Shown one piece after another: positions 33,477 to 41,573 of a stretch of DNA of 64,000 nucleotides. The DNA is taken from contig PMOL01000006.1 of NCBI GenBank assembly GCA_003162415.1, positions 15,866 through 79,865 of the forward strand, given 5' to 3'. Made by a program: the position numbers and the translations under genes. How positions within the stretch are numbered: position 1 is the stretch's first letter; the number at the start of each line of letters is the position of its first letter. The notes below the pieces were generated by a model. It was not told where the DNA came from. It was given only the letters and a program-made list of their open reading frames with translations, and did not search any database. Source of the stretch: Candidatus Dormiibacterota bacterium. GTDB taxonomy: Bacteria > Chloroflexota > Dormibacteria > Aeolococcales > Aeolococcaceae.

Positions 33477-34082
33477 ATGCGATCGAGAATCTGGATCCTC
33501 GTGGCCGGCGTGGTCGTAGCGGGCGTGCTCGTCGGGTTCTTCGTGACACGCTTCCTGAATCCGACGCCCGAACAGATCACAGCGACATCCACCTCCGCGA
33601 CGATCCAGGGAAAACCGGTCGTCAACTTCACGCTCACGACAGTCGGCACTATCGGGTACGGACCGCATCCGGCGTGGGTGTCCTATCTGCCCACCACGTA
33701 CCTCAAGGTCCCGGCCGGAGCGGTGGTGCACATTACCATCGACCAGCAGGACAGCCCGTCCGGGCTGCGCAACCCCTACTTCTCGCTGGTCCGAGGCACG
33801 GTCAACAACGAGATGACAGTCAACGGCAAGGTGATGCAGGCGCTCGACCCGACCACCCCGGCACACACCTTTACCGTTCCCGATCTCGGGGTCAGCGTTC
33901 CTCTCGAGGGTATCTCCGGGAGTGCGACGCAGAATGTGGTCGAGTTCGATTTCGTTGTTCCTGATCAGAAGGGACTCTTCCGCTGGCAGTGTTTCGTCCC
34001 GTGCGGGGCCGGCACACTCTATGGGAACGGCGGCCCGATGCAGACACTCGGCTACATGGCCGGCGAGCTCCAGGTGGGCTGA
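33477..34082 (+). CDS. Membrane-anchored cupredoxin-like protein with incomplete CuA-type motif
   Basis: 201 residues: one N-terminal anchor (WILVAGVVVAGVLVGFFVTR), then a beta-rich extracytoplasmic domain with VPAGAVVHITIDQQD and the end WQCFVPCGAG (Cys172, Cys176), GPMQTLGYMAGEL. The C-x3-C-G pattern resembles the CuA loop of oxidase subunit II, but the following His is absent; Met residues occur later. It is the first gene of the oxidase operon, 3 bases before ctaC. It may be a copper or electron carrier or a structural relative of subunit II. The exact role is unknown. Confidence 0.7.
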   Translation: MRSRIWILVAGVVVAGVLVGFFVTRFLNPTPEQITATSTSATIQGKPVVNFTLTTVGTIGYGPHPAWVSYLPTTYLKVPAGAVVHITIDQQDSPSGLRNPYFSLVRGTVNNEMTVNGKVMQALDPTTPAHTFTVPDLGVSVPLEGISGSATQNVVEFDFVVPDQKGLFRWQCFVPCGAGTLYGNGGPMQTLGYMAGELQVG

Positions 34083-34085
34083 CCG

Positions 34086-34937
34086 ATGAGAAACAGAGCC
34101 ACCGCAACGCGGGTCGTCCTCATCGTCTGGATCGTCGCCGCCGTGGGCGGCGATGTGGCCCTGGCGTTTGGTCCGATCCCGCCAGGGCAAGCGTCGGACC
34201 TAGCGTCGAGCGAGAGTCTAACCATCCTGCTCTTGGCTGAGGCGGCTTGGCCGGTGTTCTCGGCGGTGCTCGCGGCGCTCTTTTTCACCCTCGTGGTCAA
34301 CAAGATTGCTCCACCGACCGCCGAGGTGAGCGCCTCGGCATTGCGAGGGAACACCCGGGTGCAGACCGTCTGGATCGTTACCACGCTCGTGGTCGTGTTG
34401 AGCATTGCTGTCTACGGCACCGTGGCGCTGGCGATCGACGTGCCGGGGACCGGTATCTCAACCACCTCCGCGTCGCTGCCGATGCCGACGTCCACGGATC
34501 AACCGCTCGAGGTCCAGGTGATCGCCCAGCAGTGGTGGTTCACGTACCGATACCCAGCCTATGGCGGCATCGAGACCGCGCAACTGGTGCTGCCGGTCAA
34601 CCAGAAGATCCAGTTCCACGTCACGTCGCTCGACGTCATCCACTCCTTCAATTTCTACGCACTCGGCGTCAAGGCTGACGCGGTTCCCCTCAACGACAAC
34701 GTCATCACGGCGACGCCCACGCAGGTCGGAACCTACCGCGTCCAGTGCACGGAACTCTGCGGGCTCTGGCACGGGAACATGGCCGACAACACCGCGATGG
34801 TGGTCAGCGCCTCGGATTTCTCGGCCTGGATTCAGGAGCAGACGGCTCTGGACGCCCCGATCATGAAGTACCTCCCGCCGTACAGCCACACGTACAGTGG
34901 TTCGAACCTACCGCAGCCCGGGGTGTACGCACCGTGA
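34086..34937 (+). CDS. ctaC: Cytochrome c oxidase subunit II
   Basis: 283 residues. Two N-terminal membrane segments are followed by the CuA domain: QVIAQQWWFTYRYPAYGGIE, His186 in DVIHSFNFYALGVK, and the complete loop CTELCGLWHGNM (Cys221, Cys225, His229, Met232). The KxDxxP-type region (GVKADAVPLND) supports a working CuA centre. No cytochrome c domain is fused at the C-terminus, so electrons come from a separate donor. It lies between the cupredoxin-like gene and ctaD. Confidence 0.93.
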   Translation: MRNRATATRVVLIVWIVAAVGGDVALAFGPIPPGQASDLASSESLTILLLAEAAWPVFSAVLAALFFTLVVNKIAPPTAEVSASALRGNTRVQTVWIVTTLVVVLSIAVYGTVALAIDVPGTGISTTSASLPMPTSTDQPLEVQVIAQQWWFTYRYPAYGGIETAQLVLPVNQKIQFHVTSLDVIHSFNFYALGVKADAVPLNDNVITATPTQVGTYRVQCTELCGLWHGNMADNTAMVVSASDFSAWIQEQTALDAPIMKYLPPYSHTYSGSNLPQPGVYAP

Positions 34938-34974
34938 CCGCATTCGACTCGCCAACAAACACGAGGGAGCTGAT

Positions 34975-36915
34975 GTGGACGTTGTAAGCACCGCGCGGCC
35001 GCTGATGTCGGCACGGCCGACCCTGGCACGACGGCTCAATGAGTGGGGGCTGCTGCTCGGACTGATCGGCGCCGTCATCGGCTTCATCGCCGGATACGCC
35101 CTCGGCAGTGGTGCCATATCCAACTTCTATGGAGGCGGCGGCGAACCGACCTCGCTTGGCTCTGATCCCGGGATCCTCCTCGGCTACGCGATGAGCGCGC
35201 TCGGGTTCCTCACCGGCATGGGGTTCTTGAACTACCCGATCGGCCGCCTTCTTGGCGCCAAGAGGCCCACCGAGGAGGACAACGCGTACCTGCACGGTGA
35301 GGGCGGTGGCCTCGGCCGGTACTTCCGTATGACGACCGATCACAAGGTGATCGGAATGCAGTACCTCGTGATGATCCTCGCGTTCCTGTTCATCGGTGGG
35401 CTGGGGGCGATGTTCATCCGGACCGAGCTGCTCACCCCGGTGCCGTCGGTAGCGAACGCCCAGTCATACCTGACCCTGGTCGGCTTGCACAGCACGCTGA
35501 TGATCTTCATGGCATCGGCGGCGATCATGGGACCGTTCGCCAACTACTTCCTGCCGATCATGATCGGCACGCGGAACATGGCGTTTCCTCGCCTCGAGGC
35601 GATGACGTTCTGGCTCCTGCCTCCGGCCGGGTTGATCCTGCTGTCCACCGTCTTCCTCGGCGGCTTCACCACCGGTTGGACGGGCTACGCACCGCTCGCC
35701 GATCAGAACGTGCTCGGCATGGACTCATACCTCATGGGATTCGCCCTGATCGGCCTCTCGATCGGCCTCGCTGGCATGAACATGATCGCGACGATCATGA
35801 CCATGCGTGCCCCGGGGATGGCGTTGAGTCGCATGCCGGTCTTCGTGTGGTCCGTTCTCGTTACGTCATTCCTCGGCGCGCTCGCAGCGCCAGCACTGAT
35901 CGCCGCGGTACTCATGGAGATGTTCAGCCGCACTTATCAGGCGACGTTCTTCATTCCTGCGGGCGGCGGCTCCCCCTACCTGTGGGAGAACCTCTTCTGG
36001 TTCTTCGGCCACCCTGAGGTTTACATCTTTATGGTCCCGGCGTTTGGCCTGGTCATGGAGATGCTCCCGGCCTTCGCCAGAAAGCCGCTCTGGGGACGTC
36101 GCGTGGGAATCGGCGGCATGGTCGGGGTCGGCGTGCTGAGCTTCGTGGTCTGGCAGCACCACCTGTTTGTCAGCGGCATCGCACCCTCGCTGCGACCCTT
36201 CTACATGTTCTCCACGGAGATGATCTCGGTGCCGACCGGCATCATCTACCTGGTGGCGTTGGGAACACTGTGGCGTGCGCACACCCGATTCTCGACTCCA
36301 ATGCTGTTCATCTTCGCCTTCTTCTTCAACTTCCTGATCGGTGGGTTCACAGGCGTCTTCCTCTCTGACGTCCCGAGCGACTTCACGCTCCATGCCAGCT
36401 ACTTCGTCCAGGCTCACTTCCACTACACGATCATGGGTGGTGAGGTCTTCGCGCTGATGGGCGCGATCGTCTACTACCTCCCGAAGATGACGGGTCGCAC
36501 CATGGACATCAGGCTGCTGCGCTTCCAGTTCTGGGCAGTGTTCATCACGTTCAATGGGACGTTCATCTCCCTCATCGCGGTCGGCATCATGGGCATGACA
36601 CGCCGCGTCATCAGCTACGCAGCATATCTGCAACCGCTCAACGACAGCGCGACCATATTCGCGTACGGACTGGGCCTGTCGATGGCGCTCTTCCTGGGCA
36701 TTCTCATCTGGGAGGTGGTCATCAAGCAGCGGGTTGCCGCCTTCAATCCGTGGGAATCGTTGGGAGTCGAATGGCAGGTGCCCACGCCGGTGCCCACCTT
36801 CAACTTTGATCGGATGCCGGTTTCGTGGTCGCTCCCAGACAATTACGACACTGGGAAGCCCGCCGCGGACTTCGGACCCACCGTCCCGGCATTGAGTGGA
36901 GCTGAGCATGAGTGA
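34975..36915 (+). CDS. ctaD: Cytochrome c oxidase subunit I (heme-copper oxidase, A type)
   Basis: GTG at 34975 is chosen: GAGGGAG lies 5 bases upstream and the nearby ATG at 34973 is out of frame. 646 residues. Ligands: heme a His in LVGLHSTLMIF, the Cu-B/Tyr cross-link motif FFGHPEVYIFMVPAFG, Cu-B pair WQHHLF, and heme a3/a His in AHFHYTIMGG. Two extra N-terminal membrane segments precede the core. GHPEVY with the Glu points to the A1 type, with a full D/K channel probable. Catalytic subunit of aerobic respiration in the cytoplasmic membrane. Confidence 0.95.
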   Translation: MDVVSTARPLMSARPTLARRLNEWGLLLGLIGAVIGFIAGYALGSGAISNFYGGGGEPTSLGSDPGILLGYAMSALGFLTGMGFLNYPIGRLLGAKRPTEEDNAYLHGEGGGLGRYFRMTTDHKVIGMQYLVMILAFLFIGGLGAMFIRTELLTPVPSVANAQSYLTLVGLHSTLMIFMASAAIMGPFANYFLPIMIGTRNMAFPRLEAMTFWLLPPAGLILLSTVFLGGFTTGWTGYAPLADQNVLGMDSYLMGFALIGLSIGLAGMNMIATIMTMRAPGMALSRMPVFVWSVLVTSFLGALAAPALIAAVLMEMFSRTYQATFFIPAGGGSPYLWENLFWFFGHPEVYIFMVPAFGLVMEMLPAFARKPLWGRRVGIGGMVGVGVLSFVVWQHHLFVSGIAPSLRPFYMFSTEMISVPTGIIYLVALGTLWRAHTRFSTPMLFIFAFFFNFLIGGFTGVFLSDVPSDFTLHASYFVQAHFHYTIMGGEVFALMGAIVYYLPKMTGRTMDIRLLRFQFWAVFITFNGTFISLIAVGIMGMTRRVISYAAYLQPLNDSATIFAYGLGLSMALFLGILIWEVVIKQRVAAFNPWESLGVEWQVPTPVPTFNFDRMPVSWSLPDNYDTGKPAADFGPTVPALSGAEHE

Positions 36916-37510
36916 CGCCAGTCCCACGGGGCTATCCGTTATCGACGAGACTCAAGGTGGCGGGCATACGCTCATCTTCAGCTCCCGGCTGGTGATGGCG
37001 GCCAATACGACGCTTCAGTTGAGCCTGCTCTTCGCATTCCTGTATCTGCGAGCCAACAACTTCGGGAGCATGTGGCACCCGAGTGGCGTCGGTACGCCGC
37101 CGCAGGTGCTCGCGCTGATCGCGCTCGCGTTCCCGGTCGTCGGGGTGGTCGCTCTCCTAGCGGTTTCGAATGCTGTCAGCAGCGCACGCGAATCCAGCGC
37201 GGTCACGGGATTGCTCTGGTTGGCATTCCTGGCCACAGTGCTCACGGGCGCCGTGAGGATCCTGCTCATGTACCAGTTCAACTGGACGCTCAACAGCGCT
37301 GGGACGTACGCCGACGTGTCGACGCTCTGGTATGCGGTCTTGCTTGCTGAGTTCATCGGAGTCAGCGCCTGGTTGCTCAGCCTGGTCATGGGGCACGTGC
37401 GCGGCACCGATCGCCTCGGTTCGGCGCATGCCCGGGCCATCCTGGAGCAGTGGACCTACATTACCGGCGTCTCCATCGCGGTATACCTGCTGATCCAGTA
37501 CGCCTCATAG
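36908..37510 (+). CDS. ctaE: Cytochrome c oxidase subunit III-like protein
   Basis: The ATG at 36908 overlaps the ctaD end by 8 bases. About 200 residues with five membrane segments and the subunit III features LVMAANTTLQLSLLFAFLYL, LAEFIGVSAWLLSLVMGHV and LEQWTYITGVSIAVYLLIQY. It is shorter and more divergent than standard subunit III; position in the operon supports the call. Confidence 0.8.
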   Translation: MSDASPTGLSVIDETQGGGHTLIFSSRLVMAANTTLQLSLLFAFLYLRANNFGSMWHPSGVGTPPQVLALIALAFPVVGVVALLAVSNAVSSARESSAVTGLLWLAFLATVLTGAVRILLMYQFNWTLNSAGTYADVSTLWYAVLLAEFIGVSAWLLSLVMGHVRGTDRLGSAHARAILEQWTYITGVSIAVYLLIQYAS

Positions 37511-37516
37511 GCCGGC

Positions 37517-38356
37517 ATGCTCTGGCCACCGCTGCTCAACTGGAGTTTCGAACCAGTACCGATCGTGGGATGCGCGACGGCCGCCTATCTCTACTGGCGC
37601 GGGCGGAGGACGGCGTCGCCGGCGCTCGGCCGTGCCGCATCATGGGATAACGGGGACACGGCGTTCGCACTCGGCATCGCGGCGCTCCTGCTCGCCCTCG
37701 TGTCGCCGATCTCGTACTTCGACACGACGTTCCAGTGGGACCACATGGTGCAGCATGTGCTCCTCCTGCTGGTCGCTCCACCGCTCATCCTGCTTGCCGA
37801 TCCGTTTCGAACTGCGTGGGCCGGTTATCTCGCCGCGCAGGGAAGGCCCATCTCGGTCGAGGGAACCTGGCCGGCACGCGCGATGCGGGTGCTCCACGCT
37901 GGGCCTAAAGCCGCGACCATTGTTGTGCTCGCGTTCAGCGTCGACCTCCTGGTCTGGCACCTCCCGAGCATCTACAACGCCACGCTCCGGCTTGCGTCAG
38001 TGCACGATGTCGAGCATCTGACGTTTCTCGTCGCCGGCCTTCTGTTCTGGGACCAGGTGATCAGCCCCGTCAAAGCGGCTGGGCGGCTCTCGATGCTCGG
38101 ACGCGCGGTCGTGGTCATGGTGGGGATGTTCGTGAGCTGGGGCCTCGCCATCGTCATCGGATATGCGACCCAACCGCTGTACGCGTACCCGGTGCACACG
38201 GGTGGATTGAGCCTGCTGGGGGACCAGGAGATCGCCGCGGGAGTGATGTGGGTACCGGGAGGCACCCCGTTCCTCATCGCATTGCTCTACCTCGGCATCC
38301 GGTGGTTCGAGATCGACGACCGCTCAACGACGAGCGCCGCGATCGTGCAGTCGTGA
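37517..38356 (+). CDS. ctaG: CtaG-type cytochrome c oxidase assembly protein (caa3_CtaG)
   Basis: 279 residues, six to seven membrane segments. Family features: WDNGDTAFALGIAALLLALV, SYFDTTFQWDHMVQHVLLLL (His-containing), WHLPSIYNATL, DVEHLTFLVAGLLFWDQVI. This is the PF09678 family found with caa3 oxidases, linked to copper delivery and assembly. It is unrelated to the Cox11-type CtaG. The stop overlaps the next gene as GTGA. Confidence 0.88.
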   Translation: MLWPPLLNWSFEPVPIVGCATAAYLYWRGRRTASPALGRAASWDNGDTAFALGIAALLLALVSPISYFDTTFQWDHMVQHVLLLLVAPPLILLADPFRTAWAGYLAAQGRPISVEGTWPARAMRVLHAGPKAATIVVLAFSVDLLVWHLPSIYNATLRLASVHDVEHLTFLVAGLLFWDQVISPVKAAGRLSMLGRAVVVMVGMFVSWGLAIVIGYATQPLYAYPVHTGGLSLLGDQEIAAGVMWVPGGTPFLIALLYLGIRWFEIDDRSTTSAAIVQS

Positions 38357-38880
38357 ACAGCAAGCGGCGCGTCGTGTTCGGCTGCGCGGTCGCGTTGCTC
38401 GTCGCCGGCTGCGGCGCATCCCAGTCGCCTGCGAAGGCGCCTCAGCAGGTCACCGCATCGGGTGGCCCGACGCTCACGGGGAAGGTTGTGAGTATCACGT
38501 CATTCCACGGCCATCCTGTTGTCCTGATCTTCTGGGCGTCGTGGTGCGGGCCCTGCCATGATGAGCAACCAGCGTTGAACACCGCATATGCGACATGGTC
38601 GCCACGTGGCGTTGTGTTCCTCGGCATCGACCTCCGCGATACGACCACTCCCGCCCTGGCGTTTGAAAGAGAGCTCAAGGTGCCGTATCCCAGCATCGTC
38701 GACACCAACGCAACCCTTGCGGTCGATTACCGGATCCCGTCGGCGCCCGCGTTGATCTTCCTCGATGCCAAGGGAAAGGTCGGCGATGTCGTGCTCGGCG
38801 CGCTGGGGACCATGACCTCCGCTGATTTCAACGCCGAGATCGCAAAGCTCCTGGGCACCGCGAACACGGGCAGCGCGTAG
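38353..38880 (+). CDS. TlpA/ResA-like thioredoxin lipoprotein
   Basis: GTG at 38353 overlaps the ctaG stop. 175 residues with a lipoprotein signal (ALLVAGCGAS). The thioredoxin fold has the active site FWASWCGPCHDEQPALN and a cis-Pro in IPSAPALIFLD. It is anchored on the outer face of the membrane, where it may reduce apo-CuA cysteines or heme-binding thiols during oxidase assembly, as known for TlpA relatives. The operon position supports this role. Confidence 0.88.
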   Translation: MNSKRRVVFGCAVALLVAGCGASQSPAKAPQQVTASGGPTLTGKVVSITSFHGHPVVLIFWASWCGPCHDEQPALNTAYATWSPRGVVFLGIDLRDTTTPALAFERELKVPYPSIVDTNATLAVDYRIPSAPALIFLDAKGKVGDVVLGALGTMTSADFNAEIAKLLGTANTGSA

Positions 38881-38888
38881 GAGAGGGT

Positions 38889-39830
38889 ATGCAGACCAGC
38901 GCAGACATCGTCCTGAGCCCACCGGATGCCATCGCCGCGTCCGGCGTTGCTCGCACACGCTCGACGCAGGTCCGCGCCACCGCTCGTGACTACATCAGCC
39001 TGGCCAAGCCCCGGATCATCGTGCTGCTGCTCATCACTGAAGTTGCGACCATGGTCATCGCCGCTCGTGGCATCCCCTCGCTTGCGCTGCTCTTCTGGGC
39101 CGCGCTCGGCGGTGCGCTAGCGTCGGGTGGCTCGGGCGCAATCAATTGCTGGTACGACCGCGATATCGACCGGGTTATGGCGAGGACCTGCAGCCGCCCG
39201 CTCCCGTCCGGCCGGATCCTTCCGTGGCAGGCGCTGACCTTCGGCGTCTCGCTGATCGCCGCATCGGTCCTCGTCTTCAGCCTGGCCGTGAACACACTGG
39301 CAGCCGCGCTGGCACTCGCGGGGGGCCTGTTCTACGTCTTCATCTACACGATGCTGCTCAAGCGCAGAACGCCGCTCAACATCGTCATCGGCGGAGCCGC
39401 CGGTGCGTTCCCACCACTGGTCGGGTGGGCCGCCGTGACCGGGACCGTCGGCTGGCTTGCATTCGTGCTCTTCGCGCTGGTATTCCTGTGGACGCCGCCG
39501 CACTTCTGGTCGCTCGCACTGCTCCTACGGCGCGACTACCGCAACGCGAGCGTGCCAATGCTCCCGGGAATCATCGGGACGGCCCGGACTCACCGGCGGA
39601 TCCTGCTGTACCTGCTCGCGCTGATCACTGCGAGCCTGCTCCCTGGGCTCACGCTCGGCATCGGCTACAGCATCGGCGCCGTCTTGCTCGGCGGCTGCTA
39701 CCTTGCGCTCGCGCTCTGGGCTCGCGCCAAAGGCTCATCCCACGCGGCGGCAGTGCTGTTCCACTACTCGCTGGCCTACCTCGCCCTGATCTTCGTGGTG
39801 GGCGCGGTCACCGCAGTGGTGCTGGGCTAG
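38889..39830 (+). CDS. ctaB: Protoheme IX farnesyltransferase (heme O synthase)
   Basis: 313 residues of the UbiA/CtaB family. The prenyl-diphosphate binding motif is NCWYDRDIDRVMARTCSRPL, the second motif region is FLWTPPHFWSLALLLRRDY, and there are eight to nine membrane segments. It adds a farnesyl group to heme B for the heme A/O of the oxidase encoded just upstream. GAGAGGG precedes the ATG. No ctaA (heme A synthase) gene is visible in the window. Confidence 0.93.
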   Translation: MQTSADIVLSPPDAIAASGVARTRSTQVRATARDYISLAKPRIIVLLLITEVATMVIAARGIPSLALLFWAALGGALASGGSGAINCWYDRDIDRVMARTCSRPLPSGRILPWQALTFGVSLIAASVLVFSLAVNTLAAALALAGGLFYVFIYTMLLKRRTPLNIVIGGAAGAFPPLVGWAAVTGTVGWLAFVLFALVFLWTPPHFWSLALLLRRDYRNASVPMLPGIIGTARTHRRILLYLLALITASLLPGLTLGIGYSIGAVLLGGCYLALALWARAKGSSHAAAVLFHYSLAYLALIFVVGAVTAVVLG

Positions 39831-39947
39831 CGCGAGAGGGCGACCTCACCCCAAGACCATCCCAGTCCCGGTCGCGGTGAAGATGCTGCCGCGCCGCTCG
39901 TCGGCGGCGAATTCGATCGCTCCGTCTTGAATGCGCCGACGGCCAGC

Positions 39948-39969
39948 CCGGCTCCCGGTTCGGAGCCGG
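39948..39969. terminator. Hairpin in the convergent gap between ctaB and the receptor gene
   Basis: CCGGCTCC (39948-39955) and GGAGCCGG (39962-39969) form an 8-base-pair stem with a 6-base loop. It lies past both convergent genes and could serve either strand. A T tract is missing. Confidence 0.45.
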
Positions 39970-39992
39970 ACCGGCCGTGCGCGATGAGAGTA

Positions 39993-41381
39993 CTAGTGAC
40001 CGAGAGCGGTCGTGGCCTGCGTGTCCATGGTCGACTCGAGCGTCGAAACGTTCGAAGACGTTGGGTTCTGCAGGAACTGGAGCAGGTCGGCCCACATATG
40101 CGGCTCCCAACTTCCCTGGAGGTCGTCGAGGCTGAAGACGAAGCTGCTCGCGCTGACCAGCGCCTGTGCATCGGCCTGGGTCACGGGATCCGGGTACGCG
40201 CTCGACTTGACCTGGTTGTTCGGGCTTGCGAAGCCGCCGAGGTGCGCCCAGATTGTGCCGCCCTCGGGACCGGCGAGGTACTTGATAAGGGCTGTCGACT
40301 GCGGGGTCGCAGTCAGCTGCATCGCCACGTCGCCGGCGCCCTGGATCGCGGAGTTGTTTGCGCTATCTGCTGCCGGCGCCGGGAATGGGAAGAAGTCGAA
40401 GCACGGGGTCTTCGAGGCGTCTGCTGTGCACGCGGCGCTGCCAGTGCCGGTCGTGCCCGGCGCGTAGTTGGAAGAGTTGCCCGTGATCTCGCTGACCACG
40501 AAGTCACCCTCGAACACCATGGCGGCCTTCGGCTGTGTGGGTGGTTTCGGGAAGACCTTGTCCACGCATGCGGGATATGCATTGGAAAGCGACCCCGAGA
40601 GGCCACCGACCAGATACGAGGGCTGGCTGAAGAGCTGACCCAGCGTGGTGAACGCTGTGGTCACTGTCGGATCGTTCCACTTGAGAGTGTGCGTCGCTAG
40701 CTTGTTGTAGTCAGCTGCGCCGGCGGTCTTGAGATACACGTTCTGCCACATGTCGGCGACCGGCCAGCCGACGTCGGTGCAGAGCGAGAACGGCGTGGTG
40801 CCAGCCGCCTTCAGCTGTGCCGCGTCGGTGAGCAGCTGTTCCCACGTCGTGGGCGGCGACGAGATGCCTGCCGCGGTGAACAGCGCGGGGTTGTACCAGA
40901 TGGTGTTCTTGTTGGCGCCCTTGAACCACACGCCGTACTGCTTGCCGTTGTAGCTGGCGAGCGTGTTCCAGGCTGTGCCGAAGTTGGACGTCAGACCGCC
41001 CAGGACGCTTGTGAGGTCCTTGATCGAACCACCCTTGGCGAGCACGTCGAGGGTGCCCGGGTCCGGAACGAGCGCCACATCCGGTGGCGAACCGCCCGAC
41101 ACCGCCGCAGTCAGGGCAGTATCCATGTTGTTGCCCTTGCCCTGGTAGTTCACGGTGATACCGGTTTCGGCTGTGAACGGAGCCAGCGCAGCCAGGAAGT
41201 CCTGCTGCTCCTGTGCGGTCCATTCGGCCCAGACCGTCACCGAGCCGCCGATCTTCCCGCTCGATGAGCTGGAACTCGCAGATGGTGATGTCGCGTTTGA
41301 CGTCGAACCGCAAGCGGTCGCGATTCCCAGGACTCCGGCCGTCACCACCGCCAGCTTGCCCAGCGTGCTGACTTGCGTCAT
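39993..41381 (-). CDS. Sugar ABC transporter substrate-binding lipoprotein, family 1
   Basis: The start at 41381 (MTQVSTLGKLAVVTAGVLGI) has GAGGAGG just upstream. About 462 residues. The lipobox is GIATACGST, followed by a Ser-rich linker. SBP_bac_1 features: VTVWAEWTAQEQQDFLAALA, PPDVALVPDPGTLDVLAKGG, YGVWFKGANKNTIWYNPALF, AMVFEGDFVV. It is the receptor for the divergent permease/ATPase genes at 41574-45086. The ligand is probably a mono- or oligosaccharide. Confidence 0.9.
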   Translation of the reverse strand: MTQVSTLGKLAVVTAGVLGIATACGSTSNATSPSASSSSSSGKIGGSVTVWAEWTAQEQQDFLAALAPFTAETGITVNYQGKGNNMDTALTAAVSGGSPPDVALVPDPGTLDVLAKGGSIKDLTSVLGGLTSNFGTAWNTLASYNGKQYGVWFKGANKNTIWYNPALFTAAGISSPPTTWEQLLTDAAQLKAAGTTPFSLCTDVGWPVADMWQNVYLKTAGAADYNKLATHTLKWNDPTVTTAFTTLGQLFSQPSYLVGGLSGSLSNAYPACVDKVFPKPPTQPKAAMVFEGDFVVSEITGNSSNYAPGTTGTGSAACTADASKTPCFDFFPFPAPAADSANNSAIQGAGDVAMQLTATPQSTALIKYLAGPEGGTIWAHLGGFASPNNQVKSSAYPDPVTQADAQALVSASSFVFSLDDLQGSWEPHMWADLLQFLQNPTSSNVSTLESTMDTQATTALGH

Positions 41382-41573
41382 ATAGATCCTCCTCACAGGG
41401 ACATGCGTCGAACGTCCCCTGGCGAGGCAGTTCGTAATGGACCGGTGTACTCCACCTGTCCGGGAAACGCAACTGCATCAGCTCGTTCTCATACCAATGG
41501 GTGAGGCGACGCACCGGGTTGCGGTCTCCCGTCCGTGGACGTAGGATCACCGGCACTGTGGTGAGGGCCTAAC

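Noticed and set aside
34973-34987. ATG at 34973 as the start of ctaD
   Set aside because: It is out of frame and meets a stop after four codons; GTG at 34975 is in frame and well spaced from GAGGGAG.
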